NCBI GenBank assembly: GCA_942159475.1
Contig: OW804095.1
Location: 91,153,740-91,217,739 of the forward strand
Length of the DNA stretch: 64,000 bases
Reading direction: 5' to 3'
Origin: Sthenelais limicola
Taxonomy: Eukaryota > Annelida > Polychaeta > Phyllodocida > Sigalionidae
Below are positions 32,831 through 44,923 of the stretch, piece by piece. The notes below the pieces were generated by a model. That model made no database searches and was not told the origin of the DNA. It saw only the letters and a program-made list of their open reading frames with translations. Position 1 is the stretch's first letter. Each line of letters begins with the position of its first letter. A program made the translations under genes and the position numbers.

Positions 32831-34660
32831 ACTCATATAACTTAGATCACCACCAAACTAAAGGATATCGAAGAGGAAATGATGTGTTTTAATTATGCTG
32901 TCACTGGTAGCCATGCATGCTCCAGGAAAAAAACAGCAAATTGGATAAGTATTCATCGAGTTCAGAAAACACAGAAAACAAGGGAGAGAAAGATTTGGAC
33001 TTGGCATAAAGACTTTATAGACTTCACACCTAGTAGGTTCACTAAATTGTGTTCAAGACCATTTTAAGGATGTGCATCCAGCAGCTGAACACCCAAATTC
33101 AACATTATTAGCATAGAAAATTATTGTAAACAAAAGCAAAAACAACCTCCACCCTCGGTAAACTATGCTTCGGCCGTCATGGCTGTCATGCAGAGCATTA
33201 TATGTGGCCTCCTTGCGCCTCTTAATCTGCACTGGAAGCACCCTGTAACTCGGGACACGTCTATTGGTTCTTGAGTGAATTCTACTAAATCGGAATGAAA
33301 AGTAATAAATGAAACTACGAATATCTGACTACATTTGTTAGGATATGTTGAACAGAATTTAAAATCATAGCTTTTGTCTTAAATTATTATCATTTGAGAA
33401 AATTGGTAAAGTCGAATTGTACAACTTCAGGCGATTTGACCGTTGCTTTCGATCAATTATTCTCCCCACATAGCTTCAACCACTCTTCGACTAAACAACT
33501 TGAAGATGAAATTATACACGCCAATGCATCCTGCGTCCCTCAGATTATCTTATGAGATGAAGACATTGAAGTAAAACTACCTGTTTTACATTTTCCCATG
33601 GATCCACTGCTGAGCTAAGTGATAGAATTGTCACATAATTATGATATGCGTTATGAGAATGGTTATTAGCATATTCAGCAAGGAACCCTCATTTTTATAA
33701 TGGTCTTACAACAAGGAAATTCGATTACCTCTAATTACTAGCTCACAGATTTTTATAACAGGTCTTCTCAACATTGTTAACCAAGATTACAATGCGCAAC
33801 CATTAAACCATTAGAGATTATTATAGCTGTCTAAATTCATGAGGGTTCCCTCTTTCCGTAATATGTATATATACATTGATGATGGAGTGTCCTATTCAAA
33901 ATATCAGGCCATTCAGCATACTTCAACAAAAGCATTAATATGAAAATTATATGAATTCAATTCATGGTAAAGCTGAATAATGGTTATTTGAAGATAGATC
34001 GAATAAATATAATATGTCCCATACAAAGGATCTGGCATGGAATCCAAATAACACATTTTTAAGCCTTTAACACATCTTTTGGTGTAATGGTATTCATTTT
34101 ATCTGAAGATTAGTATTGAAATATATCGTTTTTGTGATTGGGGGGCATTTATATGTACTTTCTAATTACGACATATCTTATTACGGATGTATCACTTTAA
34201 AGCAAATGTAATCATTATTCGACAAAGAACCCGGGAGGCAATTAGGGATTCATTTTGATGAAATCGTTCGGTAAAATAGTTGTAAAATGATTTGATAAGA
34301 TAAGTAATCGATGAACATTTATCAAATCAACGAGAGTACATTTACTCGTTGATCAAATAAATGGGAAAAGTTGATGAATAGGATGAAATATAGGTGTGGG
34401 TTTGGTGAGTGAGGCGTCAGAGGGTGAAGACGAAAAGTGGTGGAGATGTGAGTGAGAGAGGGTCATGTAGTAGATGGGATGATAGGTGGCGTTGATGTAT
34501 GTGTGAAAAGGGTTCCAGAGTCCAGAAGTATATAACTGCTAGACAGATTGTGGCCCGTGTGAAAACCATTTTCGCCAAAAATAAACACAAGCTCACGACT
34601 GCCACCCTTGCCTCTATAACAGAGGACCTATACATCTCCAAACCCCATCCAACGGACTTT
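32831..34660. other. No gene seen
   Basis: AT-rich, short frames only. Confidence 0.5.
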
Positions 34661-34666
34661 TCTCCC

Positions 34667-35224
34667 TTAACCCATTGAGGACGGGCTGATGCCTCAAGGC
34701 ATCAACATCAAAATGGCTCAGGGGACGGGCTGATGCCTCAATGCATTACACATAATTTGGCTCAGGGGACGGGGTGATGCCTCAAGGCATTCACTTTTTA
34801 TATAAATTGAAGGGGGCATAACTTAATAAAAAATGAATGGATTTTGATGAAGTTTAAAATATATGTATACAAACACACTAGAAATATTTTTATAGGTATG
34901 TTGTCATGGAGACAATAATGATGACGCCATAACTAACATACGTAAATGCTGGAAAGTGAATTTGGAGCAAGGTTGCCGCCATATTGCACCCAATTGAGAC
35001 CCATTATTTTAATTATTGAAGACTAAATTCTAGAAATTATGAAAAAATATGATCAATAACTGTTTACACCTATTAAACGATGTACATATGACACAAATTA
35101 TTTGAATAAAATATTCTTAAAGTGTTTTTAAACCCTAAACCTCATGTTAAACACCCGTCCTGAAGCCCAAAAAGCCTGTCAGCCAGGCAAAATATGTAAA
35201 CTGCCCCCACCTTGAATGGGTTAA
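34667..35224. mobile_element. MITE with TTAA target duplication and palindromic minisatellite
   Basis: TTAA at 34667-34670 and 35221-35224 bracket ends CCCATTGAGG and, inverted, CCCATTCAAGG. TTAA duplication is shared by piggyBac, Kolobok and Sola3 types. The left part (34676-34790) has three tandem units of about 50 bp, each with GGCTGATGCCTCAAGGCATC, itself a hairpin (GATGCC/GGCATC). Confidence 0.7.
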
Positions 35225-35380
35225 TTTGATCTTAGACTCTCTATTTCTTTCACCAATCAAAAGGGAATTGCATCAATAGCTACATGTGTGAGTATAAATC
35301 AAAACCGAGTCCCAGATATGAAGATATTAGTGAAATTTAAAAAAATAAGGTGACTAGAAAATCAGACAAATGTGAAAAGG

Positions 35381-35458
35381 CTGCCGGTTCTGGGATTCGA
35401 ATTCACAATGTTCAGATTCACAGTCGTCTTAGATGCTAACCACTTGACCATAGGGGAC
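35381..35458 (-). repeat. tRNA-derived SINE head or tRNA pseudogene
   Basis: Minus strand shows an A-box-like TGGTCAAGTGGTTAGCATC and a B-box-like GAATTCGAATCCC at the right spacing. The anticodon and acceptor stems do not pair well, so it is not a working tRNA. Confidence 0.5.
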
Positions 35459-35479
35459 TGTAGAGATCATGGATATAAA

Positions 35480-37900
35480 CACTGGGCATATATCCATTGT
35501 TGCATCACATTTTAGGTTTACTTTAATCCCCCCATTCTCCTCATGGTGATTGGGGAGAGTGAGGAAATTAGTTATGAAGGTCCCTGTGTTCGCCACAGGC
35601 TATTTATTGATTCAAATTAATCATAAAAATATATCTCGCATCTGCAATCTATTTCTACAATATGCGATTGCAGGACTCCTAGGTCTGCACGCTTCCTGGA
35701 TGTTTATTTTGATGTTAAGCCTGGGGAAATTTTGGGCTATTTCCTTGTATGAATATGGATTCATTTTCTCATTCTCAATGCCTATGCAGTGGTGCTAGCA
35801 GTAGTGTAAGGCATACATTTATAATCCACCCTAAATGGTAGTTCTTTTGCATTTCCCTTTGATGTTTCTATGTTGGCATGGGATTAGCGAGATTTACATG
35901 CATGAGGCTATATCTACGTAAGTGGGGTATGTATTGTTTCCTTTTGTTTGGGCTGTCATAATGATTGACACATGTCAGAGAACAATTGAAATATGACATA
36001 CAATTTGAAAGCAATTAAAATATAACAATTCACAATGCAGATATAGGGAATTGTTTGGGTTGCTGGAGATGGGAGCTATGTCCTTAGGAGTGAGAATGTT
36101 GAGGTAAAATGTTGATTTAATCCGATATATTAGCCAATAATCTTGAATAGCATTTCAAAGTGGACCAATAGGGATGGGTTGTTGTGATTGTATGTATGGT
36201 GTGGAGGGTGTATGTGAAAAAAGAGACCTTCTTTTTGGTGTATTGTGTGAGCAGGTGTGATGATGTTGGTAGCTGGATAAATTGTCGCTTTGGTTGATGG
36301 TGTATTTAGTTGTTTTTGAATCTTGAAGGTGAATACATTTGGGTGTTATTATATGATCGATATGTATTTGGAATATAATTCCACTAGGCCCGATTATTGG
36401 GCGCAGTATAAGACGAAGAGTCGAAACCTGACTTGTTGATAGGCTTTCTATAATGTTTAATAGAATTTATATGTATGATGATTAATTACTTTGTGAATCA
36501 GTTGTATAAGCTGATAAGAAACAGGAAATTAAACATGTGCCTTGACTAAATGTGAGGATAATATAATGGAATTATTCCCCGAGAGAGTCATTGACTATGT
36601 TGACTGATGAAGAAATTGAACCTGACATGCTGTTATTGTTATTTTTACGGTATATAAATAATAGGGATGCAACAGGTTAAATAGAGAAGCTTGTCGCCAT
36701 ATGTATTAAGCTTTAGCATGGCGACTGGCTGCGATATTGACACTATATAATTATTCTACATCTTGGCTCAAAATTAAGAAACTTTTATTTTTACTACAAA
36801 AATAACCTAAAAATAGGGGTTTTTTGCCCATAAAATCAATAATTTTCCTCTTACATATACAAAAGTGGGGTTCGCATTGAGGCTTTCAGTGGGCCTGATG
36901 CAATTATTTTGGTTAGAAATGCGTAAATTGACAAGCAAGAGTGTAAGGAGTGAAAAACCTAATGTCACAGATTTTGTGGAATCGACCAAATGCACATACC
37001 CTCACTTTCCAAGGCATATCTAGGATTCTAGTTCCGAAGCCATGACAGCATGCTTGATCTGTCTCGCACGTTTGTGTATGACTCGGTTAAAATTCGGGTA
37101 AACTCGGAGAATGGTTTCTCACTTTCTCACCAGTAGCGCCACCAGCAGCGCCAACCAAACAGCTATAAACAAAGCGTATATACATATATGTGCCAAACCA
37201 TCGCTTACATCGGCGATGGTTCGCACATGAATTTAACACAAAAACGAAATGATTTTAATGCCACTAGCCACAGGAGGAGGGCGAGACAGCAAGGAGGATG
37301 GTGGGTGGAATGGTGGGCAATGTCAACCTACAAAAACATTCCATATTTATGAAAGTAAATAGCCAAGACTTCCCCTCATTCCCATCAAGTTGTGACGATA
37401 CTCTGGTGCCACATACTTATAGACGAACCGGTGTCCATGTCCGGCTGACAAGCCTATGGGTTAAACTCTAACTCAGGACCACACCGCCAGAACCAAAGCC
37501 TCAACACTACCCTGCCTCACTTAATTACAGGAAACCAATGTAAACATGCTACAGCCTAAAAATGTAAACTTGCTTGTCATGTCCACCAACACTTATCTAT
37601 GATACTTTTCTTTAGACACATGCTGGCAAAGCCTACAGTAATGTTATTCCAATGGATGTAAACACTGATGGACATTTCGTTTAGCTACTAGTACGGTCAC
37701 CTGCGCATTTCCTTAGCCTAAAGTTGTGCGCAACTCGTTCACACAGTGATGTCATAGCAGCCAGGATTCCACACGGCAACTTGTATAGCTTACAATCCTC
37801 CCCTGGCCCATGCCTATACCATAGGATACAATGGAAGACCTACTTTGGAGAATTGTTTGACCTTTTCATGAATGTAACTGTTATTACAACATGAATAAAA
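35480..37900. other. No gene seen
   Basis: About 2.4 kb AT-rich DNA. The 82-codon frame at 35550 and others carry no domain. Confidence 0.5.
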
Positions 37901-37910
37901 GTTCAATATA

Positions 37911-39995
37911 TGGCCCATTCCTACGAAATGGGTCCAGTGGCCTGAAACCATTGTACAACAAAAATTTCCTTTAAAGTAGAGTAATGGAACCTATAAAATC
38001 TAAATTTGCTACTAAGTTGATCAAATAGCTTTTATTCTATATAAAATCAATGACTGGGTTAGGATTTCCTATGTTTTCACGTCGCACATCAAATTGGCAT
38101 TATGTACTAGGCATTTTGGCAATGGGACATCTGTTTTGGTTAGATTAAGCAATTTATTTAGAAAATAGGGGCAATTCAACATGTGTTTGGCAGTTTATGG
38201 TGCAAGAACTCTCCTATTTTGATATAGGAATTTCAAAATTAAACACAGCTTCTTTATTCAGTTATAGGCTTTATCAAACATTACCTTTTTTCATCTACCA
38301 CTGTTCTCATAAGCAAGAGATAAGTCAAGAAATAATGACTTAGATAGCTTTTTTGTCACCTTACCTTGTAGATTCAAGTGTTAATTCTGCCAGGGATTAT
38401 ATTTCTATTTTCTAAACCAGGTTGAAAATATGAGCGACGTAAAATCGCTACAGAGCTATTTTCTGAAAAATCTTGCTTTTCATTGATAGAAATGAGAAAA
38501 AAAGAAATTTAGATTAAAGATAAGAGTTTTCTCGATAATATTTCCGAAAAGCCCATATTCTCCACTAATAATCCTGAAATAAATGACATCCAGAGTCAAT
38601 TATCTAGGAATCTATGGCCGAAAACGTTTATTTTAAATATTTAAATCAATAAATGGTCATTTAAAAAGTAGAAATGTATATATATTCATTTTGCAGTAGC
38701 CTTGCTTCTATTAATAAAGGGATCAAGATCATTTTACATCAGCAGAAAGCTGATATCCTTGCAGTTTGTCTGTTATATGTTACGACTTTCTATCTCAAAA
38801 AGTTTTGCCTCTATCAAGCAAATCTTGCAACCGAAAAACGTGCGACGTAAGAATGTCCAACCTAAAATCGGGTGTTTTCTCTCTCTATGCAAAAGGCATA
38901 TTTCTGTTCAGACTTTTAAAAGGATCTGGATGATTATATATCAACAGAAAGCTGACATTGTTGCGGTTTGTTTGGTATATGTTACATTCTATCTTAGATA
39001 GTTCTGCCTCTATCAAGCCAATGGTGCGACCTAAAAAAGTGCGACCTAAAAACATGTGACCTAAAATCAGGTGTTTTCTCACTCTATGTACAAGACATTT
39101 CTGTTCAGACCATTCATGGGATATGGATGATTTCATATCAGCAGAAAGCTGACATTGTTGTGGTTTGTATGGTACATGTTACAACTTTCTATCTTTCATT
39201 AAGCAAATGCGATGTGCAATGTAAAAACATGCGACGCAAAAACGTGTGATGTGCGACATAAAAACAGGTGTTTTCACTCTCTATGTAAAGGCATATATGA
39301 GTTTAAGCCATTCATATTGCACTGGCAATAAGAGAATCAATTGCCCAATATATTCATATTAGTTTTAAATGATTTGTTCCAATAGGATTGAAAAGCACAA
39401 CTAATCAATGTGGCAATGCAAAAACATACATAATTAGCCATTTTCCCACTGAACAGACATAACATCCTTACTAACGGTCCTATTCAGACTCATTAGGTAT
39501 CAAATGTTAGAGATTGTTTTATATATCAAATGAGTTTTATTCTTGTGTAATACAACAAGTTCATTGCATGAAAGTGAGCAAAGTGTGTGATGTAAAAACA
39601 TAAAAAACCTTCTAAATATTCTTTGTGCCATAATTTAAAATAAATGTAAGTTGATGTAATAAATGTACTAAAATGCATTAAAATTTGAACCTGGTGAGTG
39701 AGCAAAATGAATCAGATATAAAAATCGCCAATTGAATTAGATTTCTGAATCCCCAGCTTCCAAATGTTTAATCATTGACATTTTTCTATGAAAATATCAA
39801 TTTTAAATGGTTTTAGCCCATGAAATCAGCCTTATCAGCCTTATAACTATGTACATATCAGAGGAATTCTCAAGCCAAGAGGAATCTGTCAGTAGGATTT
39901 GTTTTAATATCAATGAATATTACAGTGAGATATGAGGGATAGAAGGGCCAAAGGTAGGGGAAAAGGGCCTGGGCCCATTTCGTAGGAATGGACCA
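37911..39995. mobile_element. Non-autonomous TIR element, TGG family, copy A
   Basis: Left end TGGCCCATTCCTACGAAATG; right end inverted TGGTCCATTCCTACGAAATG. Flanked by TATA on both sides (37907-37910, 39996-39999). Three internal tandem units of about 200 bp start CAGAAAGCTGAYAT at 38740, 38943 and 39140. These carry words such as GTGCGACSTAA and CCTAAAATCRGGTGTTTTCT. No transposase frame. Confidence 0.85.
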
Positions 39996-40011
39996 TATAT
40001 ATACATATATA

Positions 40012-40085
40012 GTGGGATATAGCTCAGTGGCAGAGTGTCCACCTCCTGCAAGGATGGTTGCATGTTTGAAACCAGCTCACAGCTA
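40012..40085 (+). repeat. tRNA-derived SINE head
   Basis: GGGATATAGCTCAGTGGCAG is an almost perfect tRNA 5' half with A-box. It is followed by an anticodon-like CCTGCAA loop and a decayed B-box (GTTTGAAACC). The tail continues to about 40255 with GGTAGGCGGGTGGGTGGGC. It lies in the gap between a DNA transposon and a LINE tail. Confidence 0.6.
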
Positions 40086-40689
40086 GCCTTACCTTTTGAG
40101 CAGCGTGCCATGTAGGCGATATGACAGTAGCACCTACATACATGGCTTGGTAGGCGGGTGGGTGGGCTCTATGTAGACACTACCTAGGGTGTGGGGAAGG
40201 CAGGAAATCTTTTAAATAGCCTAAAGTTTCATTATCCACTCAATAATAAAATATCCTAGTTAATGTAAAGAGTTCTATTTTTTTTTTTTGGAAACGTTTT
40301 TATTCAATAGTTGGCCTGACGCCAGTCACAGTGTAGTGATTTTCTTAGGCATCAAGACCATGCATGTTACATATGGCCGTAGGGTAGTACATTACAAGTC
40401 AATTTTCCTTAATTAGGTTATATACTCAATCGATTCTTATACATCATCAATTACCTCTTATTAAGGTGTATATTCAAGCTAAATTTAGCTCATAAGAATG
40501 ATATAATAATGTGATGGGATGAGGGTGATTGAATATGAATGTGGTTACTGACTAATTTACATACGTGCTATTGCCGTGGTGAGCGATTTGATTGAGATGG
40601 TAACATATTGTTACATTTGGTAAGTCAATTGCAGTATATACAAAATACATGTAAGGCGGAGAAGGCTGGAGACAATTCCAGCATTTATC

Positions 40690-42432
40690 TTACATACTAG
40701 CGGGGGCGGGGGTACCCAGAGTACAACATATATACAATTGGAGCATGGCAATAAGTTTGTGATCATGATCATGATCATGGGAGACTCGGGATATACATAT
40801 TATGGTACTGGTAATGGAGCGTTCTGTACACTTAAAATATGGTATTTCAATTTCTTTGAAACTAAGTGGATCTTCTACTATCCTTATAATCTGCGGCAGA
40901 TCGTTCCAAAGTTTTGCTTTACATGACAATATACATCTTTGATCTCTTACATTTTTAGGGCGAATAACTTCTAACGTTGGGGCATTGGCCTGTCTTGTTG
41001 GTCTAGGTGGGATAATGCCTTTGTTTTTTACGTATACATCATTATGGGCTATTTTGCATAAGTTGAATCTTAACCTACTTTCAATATTCATGGCTTTAGC
41101 CGAGATCCACAGCTCTCTGTTACTCTTTGTGTAATTCAGATCTATAGTGACCCTGAGTATACTATTCTGCGTCTTTTGTAATCTTCTCATTTGGGTTAGG
41201 TTCAGAGGCGTAAGTGCAAATAAACTGTAATCAAATATTGACAATAACTTCGATTTGGCGATTGTTAGAGCTGCGCCTGCGGTGAGGTTCGGTCTCATTT
41301 TTCTAAATACAAATAGTTTGTTATACAGCTGGCTTATTAAGCTATTAAATTGTGGGATCATGCCGATACATTGGTCTATGGTGAGACCCAAATATACATA
41401 TTTTTCTACCTCTTCTATCTCTGCACCACCCATGTTTATTTTCAGTTTAATATTAGCTATGTTCTTTTTTGGTCCAATTAACATACACTTGGTTTTTTTT
41501 ACATTCACAAGGAGCTTGTTGCTCTTACTCCATACATGGAACCTTTCTAAGTCCCTATTCATATTCAGGGTACATTCATCAACATTAATTCCACTGTAAT
41601 AGAATACGGTATCATCCGCGTATTGTATAAAGCTACTGTTTAGGTCCAGGTATTTAAGGTCATTTACATATATAAGGTATAATATTGGCCCCAGGACTGA
41701 TCCTTGGGGCACACCATAATCAATCGATCTCCAGTCAGAGATAAGGTCACCATTCAATACCCTTTGCTTTTGGTCCTCGAGATAGGATTGGAACCAACGA
41801 CAGGCTATATTACTTAGTCCACATTCTCGAAGTTTCTTGTTCAATATGTCATGGTCTACAGAATTAAACGCCTTAGAGAAATCAATGTAACAGGCCACAG
41901 TAATTTTGTTAGAGTAGATTGCTAGATTGATATCTGATAAGAATTCCACGAGTGCCTCCGTTGTGGAGTGTCCACTCTGGAAGCCAAACTGCTTCTTACA
42001 GAGAATTTCATTCCTATTTAAGTGTGACATCAGTTGTTCAACTACGATTTTTTCGGTAACTTTACCTGCTAAATGGCATAGAGCGATCGGCCTTGTATCG
42101 GAGGGAGTGATAGGGTTTTTAATTTTTGGAATCAGTTTTACATTAGCATATTTCCAATCGTCTGGGAAGATGCCTTGGGTAAGTGACTTTCTGATTATAT
42201 GTAATAACTGCGTTATGAGGATGCTAAACGCATCCTTGTATATTCTAGTGTTTACATCGGTACACCCAGAGTTCTTATTTATATTAATATCTTTGATGAA
42301 TTCAGCCAATGGGCCTCTATCAATGTGGAAGTCCACCCAGACGAATGGAGTTAATTCCTCCACAATAGTACGTGGTATATTATCTATTGCAGCATTAATT
42401 TTTTTTCCTATGTCACAGTAGAAGGCATTCAC
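40690..42432 (-). CDS. LINE ORF2 reverse transcriptase half
   Basis: Continuous frame of 580 codons. Motifs in order: INKNSGCTDVNTRIYKDAF, DWKYANVKLIPKIKNP, TRPIALCHLAGKVTEKI, KQFGFQSGHSTTEAL, ACYIDFSKAFNSVDH, GVPQGSVLGPILYLIYVNDL and the catalytic FIQYADDT. The C-terminal CR1/L2/Jockey ending is CKAKLWNDLP. It should follow directly on the endonuclease frame, from which it is separated by one frameshift near 42450. All catalytic aspartates are kept. Confidence 0.93.
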   Translation of the reverse strand: MNAFYCDIGKKINAAIDNIPRTIVEELTPFVWVDFHIDRGPLAEFIKDININKNSGCTDVNTRIYKDAFSILITQLLHIIRKSLTQGIFPDDWKYANVKLIPKIKNPITPSDTRPIALCHLAGKVTEKIVVEQLMSHLNRNEILCKKQFGFQSGHSTTEALVEFLSDINLAIYSNKITVACYIDFSKAFNSVDHDILNKKLRECGLSNIACRWFQSYLEDQKQRVLNGDLISDWRSIDYGVPQGSVLGPILYLIYVNDLKYLDLNSSFIQYADDTVFYYSGINVDECTLNMNRDLERFHVWSKSNKLLVNVKKTKCMLIGPKKNIANIKLKINMGGAEIEEVEKYVYLGLTIDQCIGMIPQFNSLISQLYNKLFVFRKMRPNLTAGAALTIAKSKLLSIFDYSLFALTPLNLTQMRRLQKTQNSILRVTIDLNYTKSNRELWISAKAMNIESRLRFNLCKIAHNDVYVKNKGIIPPRPTRQANAPTLEVIRPKNVRDQRCILSCKAKLWNDLPQIIRIVEDPLSFKEIEIPYFKCTERSITSTIICISRVSHDHDHDHKLIAMLQLYICCTLGTPAPASM

Positions 42433-42446
42433 ACCTTGAACTAATT

Positions 42447-43664
42447 CTATTCCGACCTGATCCTAATACCATCAATACTTAGGCTATTAATGACTGGGGT
42501 ACTTTTGTTCTCAATGTTTTCTACAACCCTCCATAAAATTTTGGAGTCTTTTCGATGTGTATACAATAGGTTTTTATAGTATTCGGATTTGGCCATTCTG
42601 ATGCGGCGATTACATGTGTCTCTCATATTCTTAGCATTCCTAACGTCTGTCATACTTTTGGTCCTATTGGCTATCTCATACAGACGTTCTCTATCTTTAT
42701 GTAATTCCTTTAATTCGCCTGTATACCATTCCGGTTTTACCACTATATTTTTAAATACCTTAATGGGGGCTATCTTGTCAGCTGCTGCATTTACTTCATC
42801 CTTCATGTAGTTCCAACAAATCTTTGGATTATCAGAGTCAAATAAAATATTCCAATTAGCCCTAGCCAGGTTGTTCTCCAACCTTTCATATGAGTAGTTC
42901 CTGAAATCTCTTCCTTTTACAGTAGTTTTGATCTTTTTAATAATTGATTTCTTAAATATGGCGTATATAGGATTGTGATCCGACAGCGAATATTGAATAA
43001 TGCCAGCGACAAATTCGGTCTTACCTCCTATAATAAATAAGTCCAGTATAGAATTCTTGTATAAACCATACCTCGTGATCTCTTTTGTTGCTATTGTGAG
43101 ATTTTTAGAAGCTACATAATTGCGTAGTGCTCTAGATCTATTGTCATTTATACTGTTATCAATATTAAAATCGCCACACACAACTAGATTCCCTACAAGA
43201 TTCATACCATTGTTGAGAGACTTCCTGGCTAATTCTAGATCGGCCAGGAAACTTGATATATTGCCTGTCGGAGGCCTGTATGCAATTAGGAGGTTGTATG
43301 TCGGAGCTTTATCACGCTTTAAGACTACACTCATGATCTCACTGTTTTCATTCGATATCTGGTTTTCTGTAATATACGTGAAGCTGTAGTCTGATCTAAT
43401 GAAACAGCATAGACCCCCACCTCTACTACCAGTCATTCTGTCTAGACGAATTAAATTATATTCTGGATAATTAACCATATTATCCGGTATTTCCTTTTTA
43501 AGCCAACTCTCTGAAAAACTAACGACATCTAAGTTGTTGCACATAACCTCATTACGAATGGTATCTATCTTTGGTAACAATGATCTTATGTTATAGTGTA
43601 CCATCTTTACACCCCTAATCTTTTTAAAGTCACACCAGGCGTTGATATTATTGTTGGGAGACAT
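42447..43664 (-). CDS. LINE ORF2 endonuclease half (APE type)
   Basis: Nicks target DNA for reverse transcription. ATG at 43664. APE motifs: MVHYNIRSLLPKID, FSESWLKKE, RGGGLCCFIR, LLIAYRPPTGN, VVCGDFNID, SILDLFIIGG and YSLSDHNPIYA with the catalytic SDH. The linker after about residue 235 has the usual basic RRIRMAKSEYYKNLL. A frameshift at about 42450 separates it from the reverse transcriptase. Confidence 0.92.
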   Translation of the reverse strand: MSPNNNINAWCDFKKIRGVKMVHYNIRSLLPKIDTIRNEVMCNNLDVVSFSESWLKKEIPDNMVNYPEYNLIRLDRMTGSRGGGLCCFIRSDYSFTYITENQISNENSEIMSVVLKRDKAPTYNLLIAYRPPTGNISSFLADLELARKSLNNGMNLVGNLVVCGDFNIDNSINDNRSRALRNYVASKNLTIATKEITRYGLYKNSILDLFIIGGKTEFVAGIIQYSLSDHNPIYAIFKKSIIKKIKTTVKGRDFRNYSYERLENNLARANWNILFDSDNPKICWNYMKDEVNAAADKIAPIKVFKNIVVKPEWYTGELKELHKDRERLYEIANRTKSMTDVRNAKNMRDTCNRRIRMAKSEYYKNLLYTHRKDSKILWRVVENIENKSTPVINSLSIDGIRIRSE

Positions 43665-44553
43665 CAGAAACCTATAAGTTCAAACCGTAATAATCTATCA
43701 TTATAGTAAGTCACCTTATTCTCCCTTACAGACATAACTCTGATAGTATGTGCTACATCTAGGTTATAAACAACAGATATACAGTATACAAGAGAAAACC
43801 TGATTACGCGAGAGAGGTGTACACATTTGGGTAGCATTTGAAACAGTCATACCGTCCCTTTTCACATGGCGAGTGGAGAACACTAACCTTAGTGACAGAC
43901 AATAGATGCAGTTCCAACCCATAATATCACTGATTATAACATTCAAATATGTACTCACTATTCTATCTTTGAGGCAAATATAAGTCCTAGTATTGTTCGG
44001 TTGGGAGCGCTGGTACCGCTTCACCCATAGTGTGCGTCTAACATTACTCATACATGACCGAATGACCAATTGGACCAGTGCAAGCAGTGGTCTATAACGG
44101 GAGTCAACATAGCGAAGGAGTTTAGTGTTATATAATTCTAGACAGGGTACCCTTTTTGCATGGCGAGCCGGGCCCATACTAGTTACATATAGGCAGGTAA
44201 TAGGTGTACACAGTATACGAAACAGCTGATTCAGTAAATCATGACCAACATTTGAAATAGCATAGGGGAATATCAATTGTGTGCTAAGCGCATAGATATC
44301 AATTAAAACAGGGAGACATAGGCAGTGCGACATACATAGGAGTTCAATTTTACTCAGATTGTCATTAAGTATGATGATCTTCCCATTTCGCATGGCGAGC
44401 CGGGAGGAGGAGTCCGTAATACCATATTTGTGGTTCATTAAGAAACTAGACAATGCAGGAGTCCATAGAGACGTATATAGGCGCATGAGGATGTATAGTT
44501 CTAATATAGGTAGGATAGTCTCCCTTTTTCGCATGGCGAGCCGGGGAGTCGAG
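43665..44553 (-). repeat. LINE inter-ORF spacer with CGGCTCGCCATGCGAAA repeats
   Basis: The word GGCTCGCCATGCRAAAAGGG (minus strand) recurs at about 44536, 44391, 44158 and, decayed, 43867. A long minus-strand frame here (43764-44594) arises from these repeats and is not a credible protein. The spacer may hold an internal promoter or a start signal for ORF2. Confidence 0.6.
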
Positions 44554-44919
44554 TCACTGTGTAGGATATCTCGGGTCATTATGAAATAAGACAACTTGCT
44601 TGGCCAAGTGCTGTAATACTATATTATCAAGATGGATTCCATCAGGCAGTCTCTGGTAGTGATGTATAAACGACCCTTTACTCCTAGCATGTACTTTGTG
44701 AATTAAGTTTAAATGTCTAGTATGCCTATTGTGGTTTAGCTCTATAATCTTCTTATTAATGCACATGACAGAATTATCAGCTATACTTTGGAAGATGGAG
44801 GTTCCCTCCAAATGATTAGCGGTGTTTAAATTAGCACCGATCAAACCGCCCAAGCCTATATAACACTCACTAGGCAGGGTTTCCAGTTTGAGTAAACACA
44901 TTTCATATAACTCTATCAT
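44554..44919 (-). pseudogene. LINE ORF1: SGNH hydrolase domain, C-terminal part
   Basis: Continues the SGNH fold from 47174 across the nested transposon: LGGLIGANLN (block III-like), then ADNSVMCINKKIIELN, and LPDGIHLDNIVLQHLAKQV, where D..H fits the catalytic Asp-His pair of SGNH esterases. SGNH domains are known in ORF1 of CR1 elements. Frame joins exactly with the upstream part when the transposon and one TSD are removed. Confidence 0.8.
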
Positions 44920-44923
44920 ATAA
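44920..44923. repeat. 4-bp target-site duplication (left)
   Basis: ATAA, repeated at 47170-47173. Confidence 0.85.

Noticed and set aside
40012..40085. Functional tRNA-Ala gene
   Set aside because: The B-box and acceptor stem are decayed; it reads as a SINE head.
43764..44594. 276-codon minus-strand ORF between LINE ORF1 and ORF2
   Set aside because: Its repeated RLAMR words come from tandem DNA repeats; it overlaps the SGNH end and has no domain or sensible composition.
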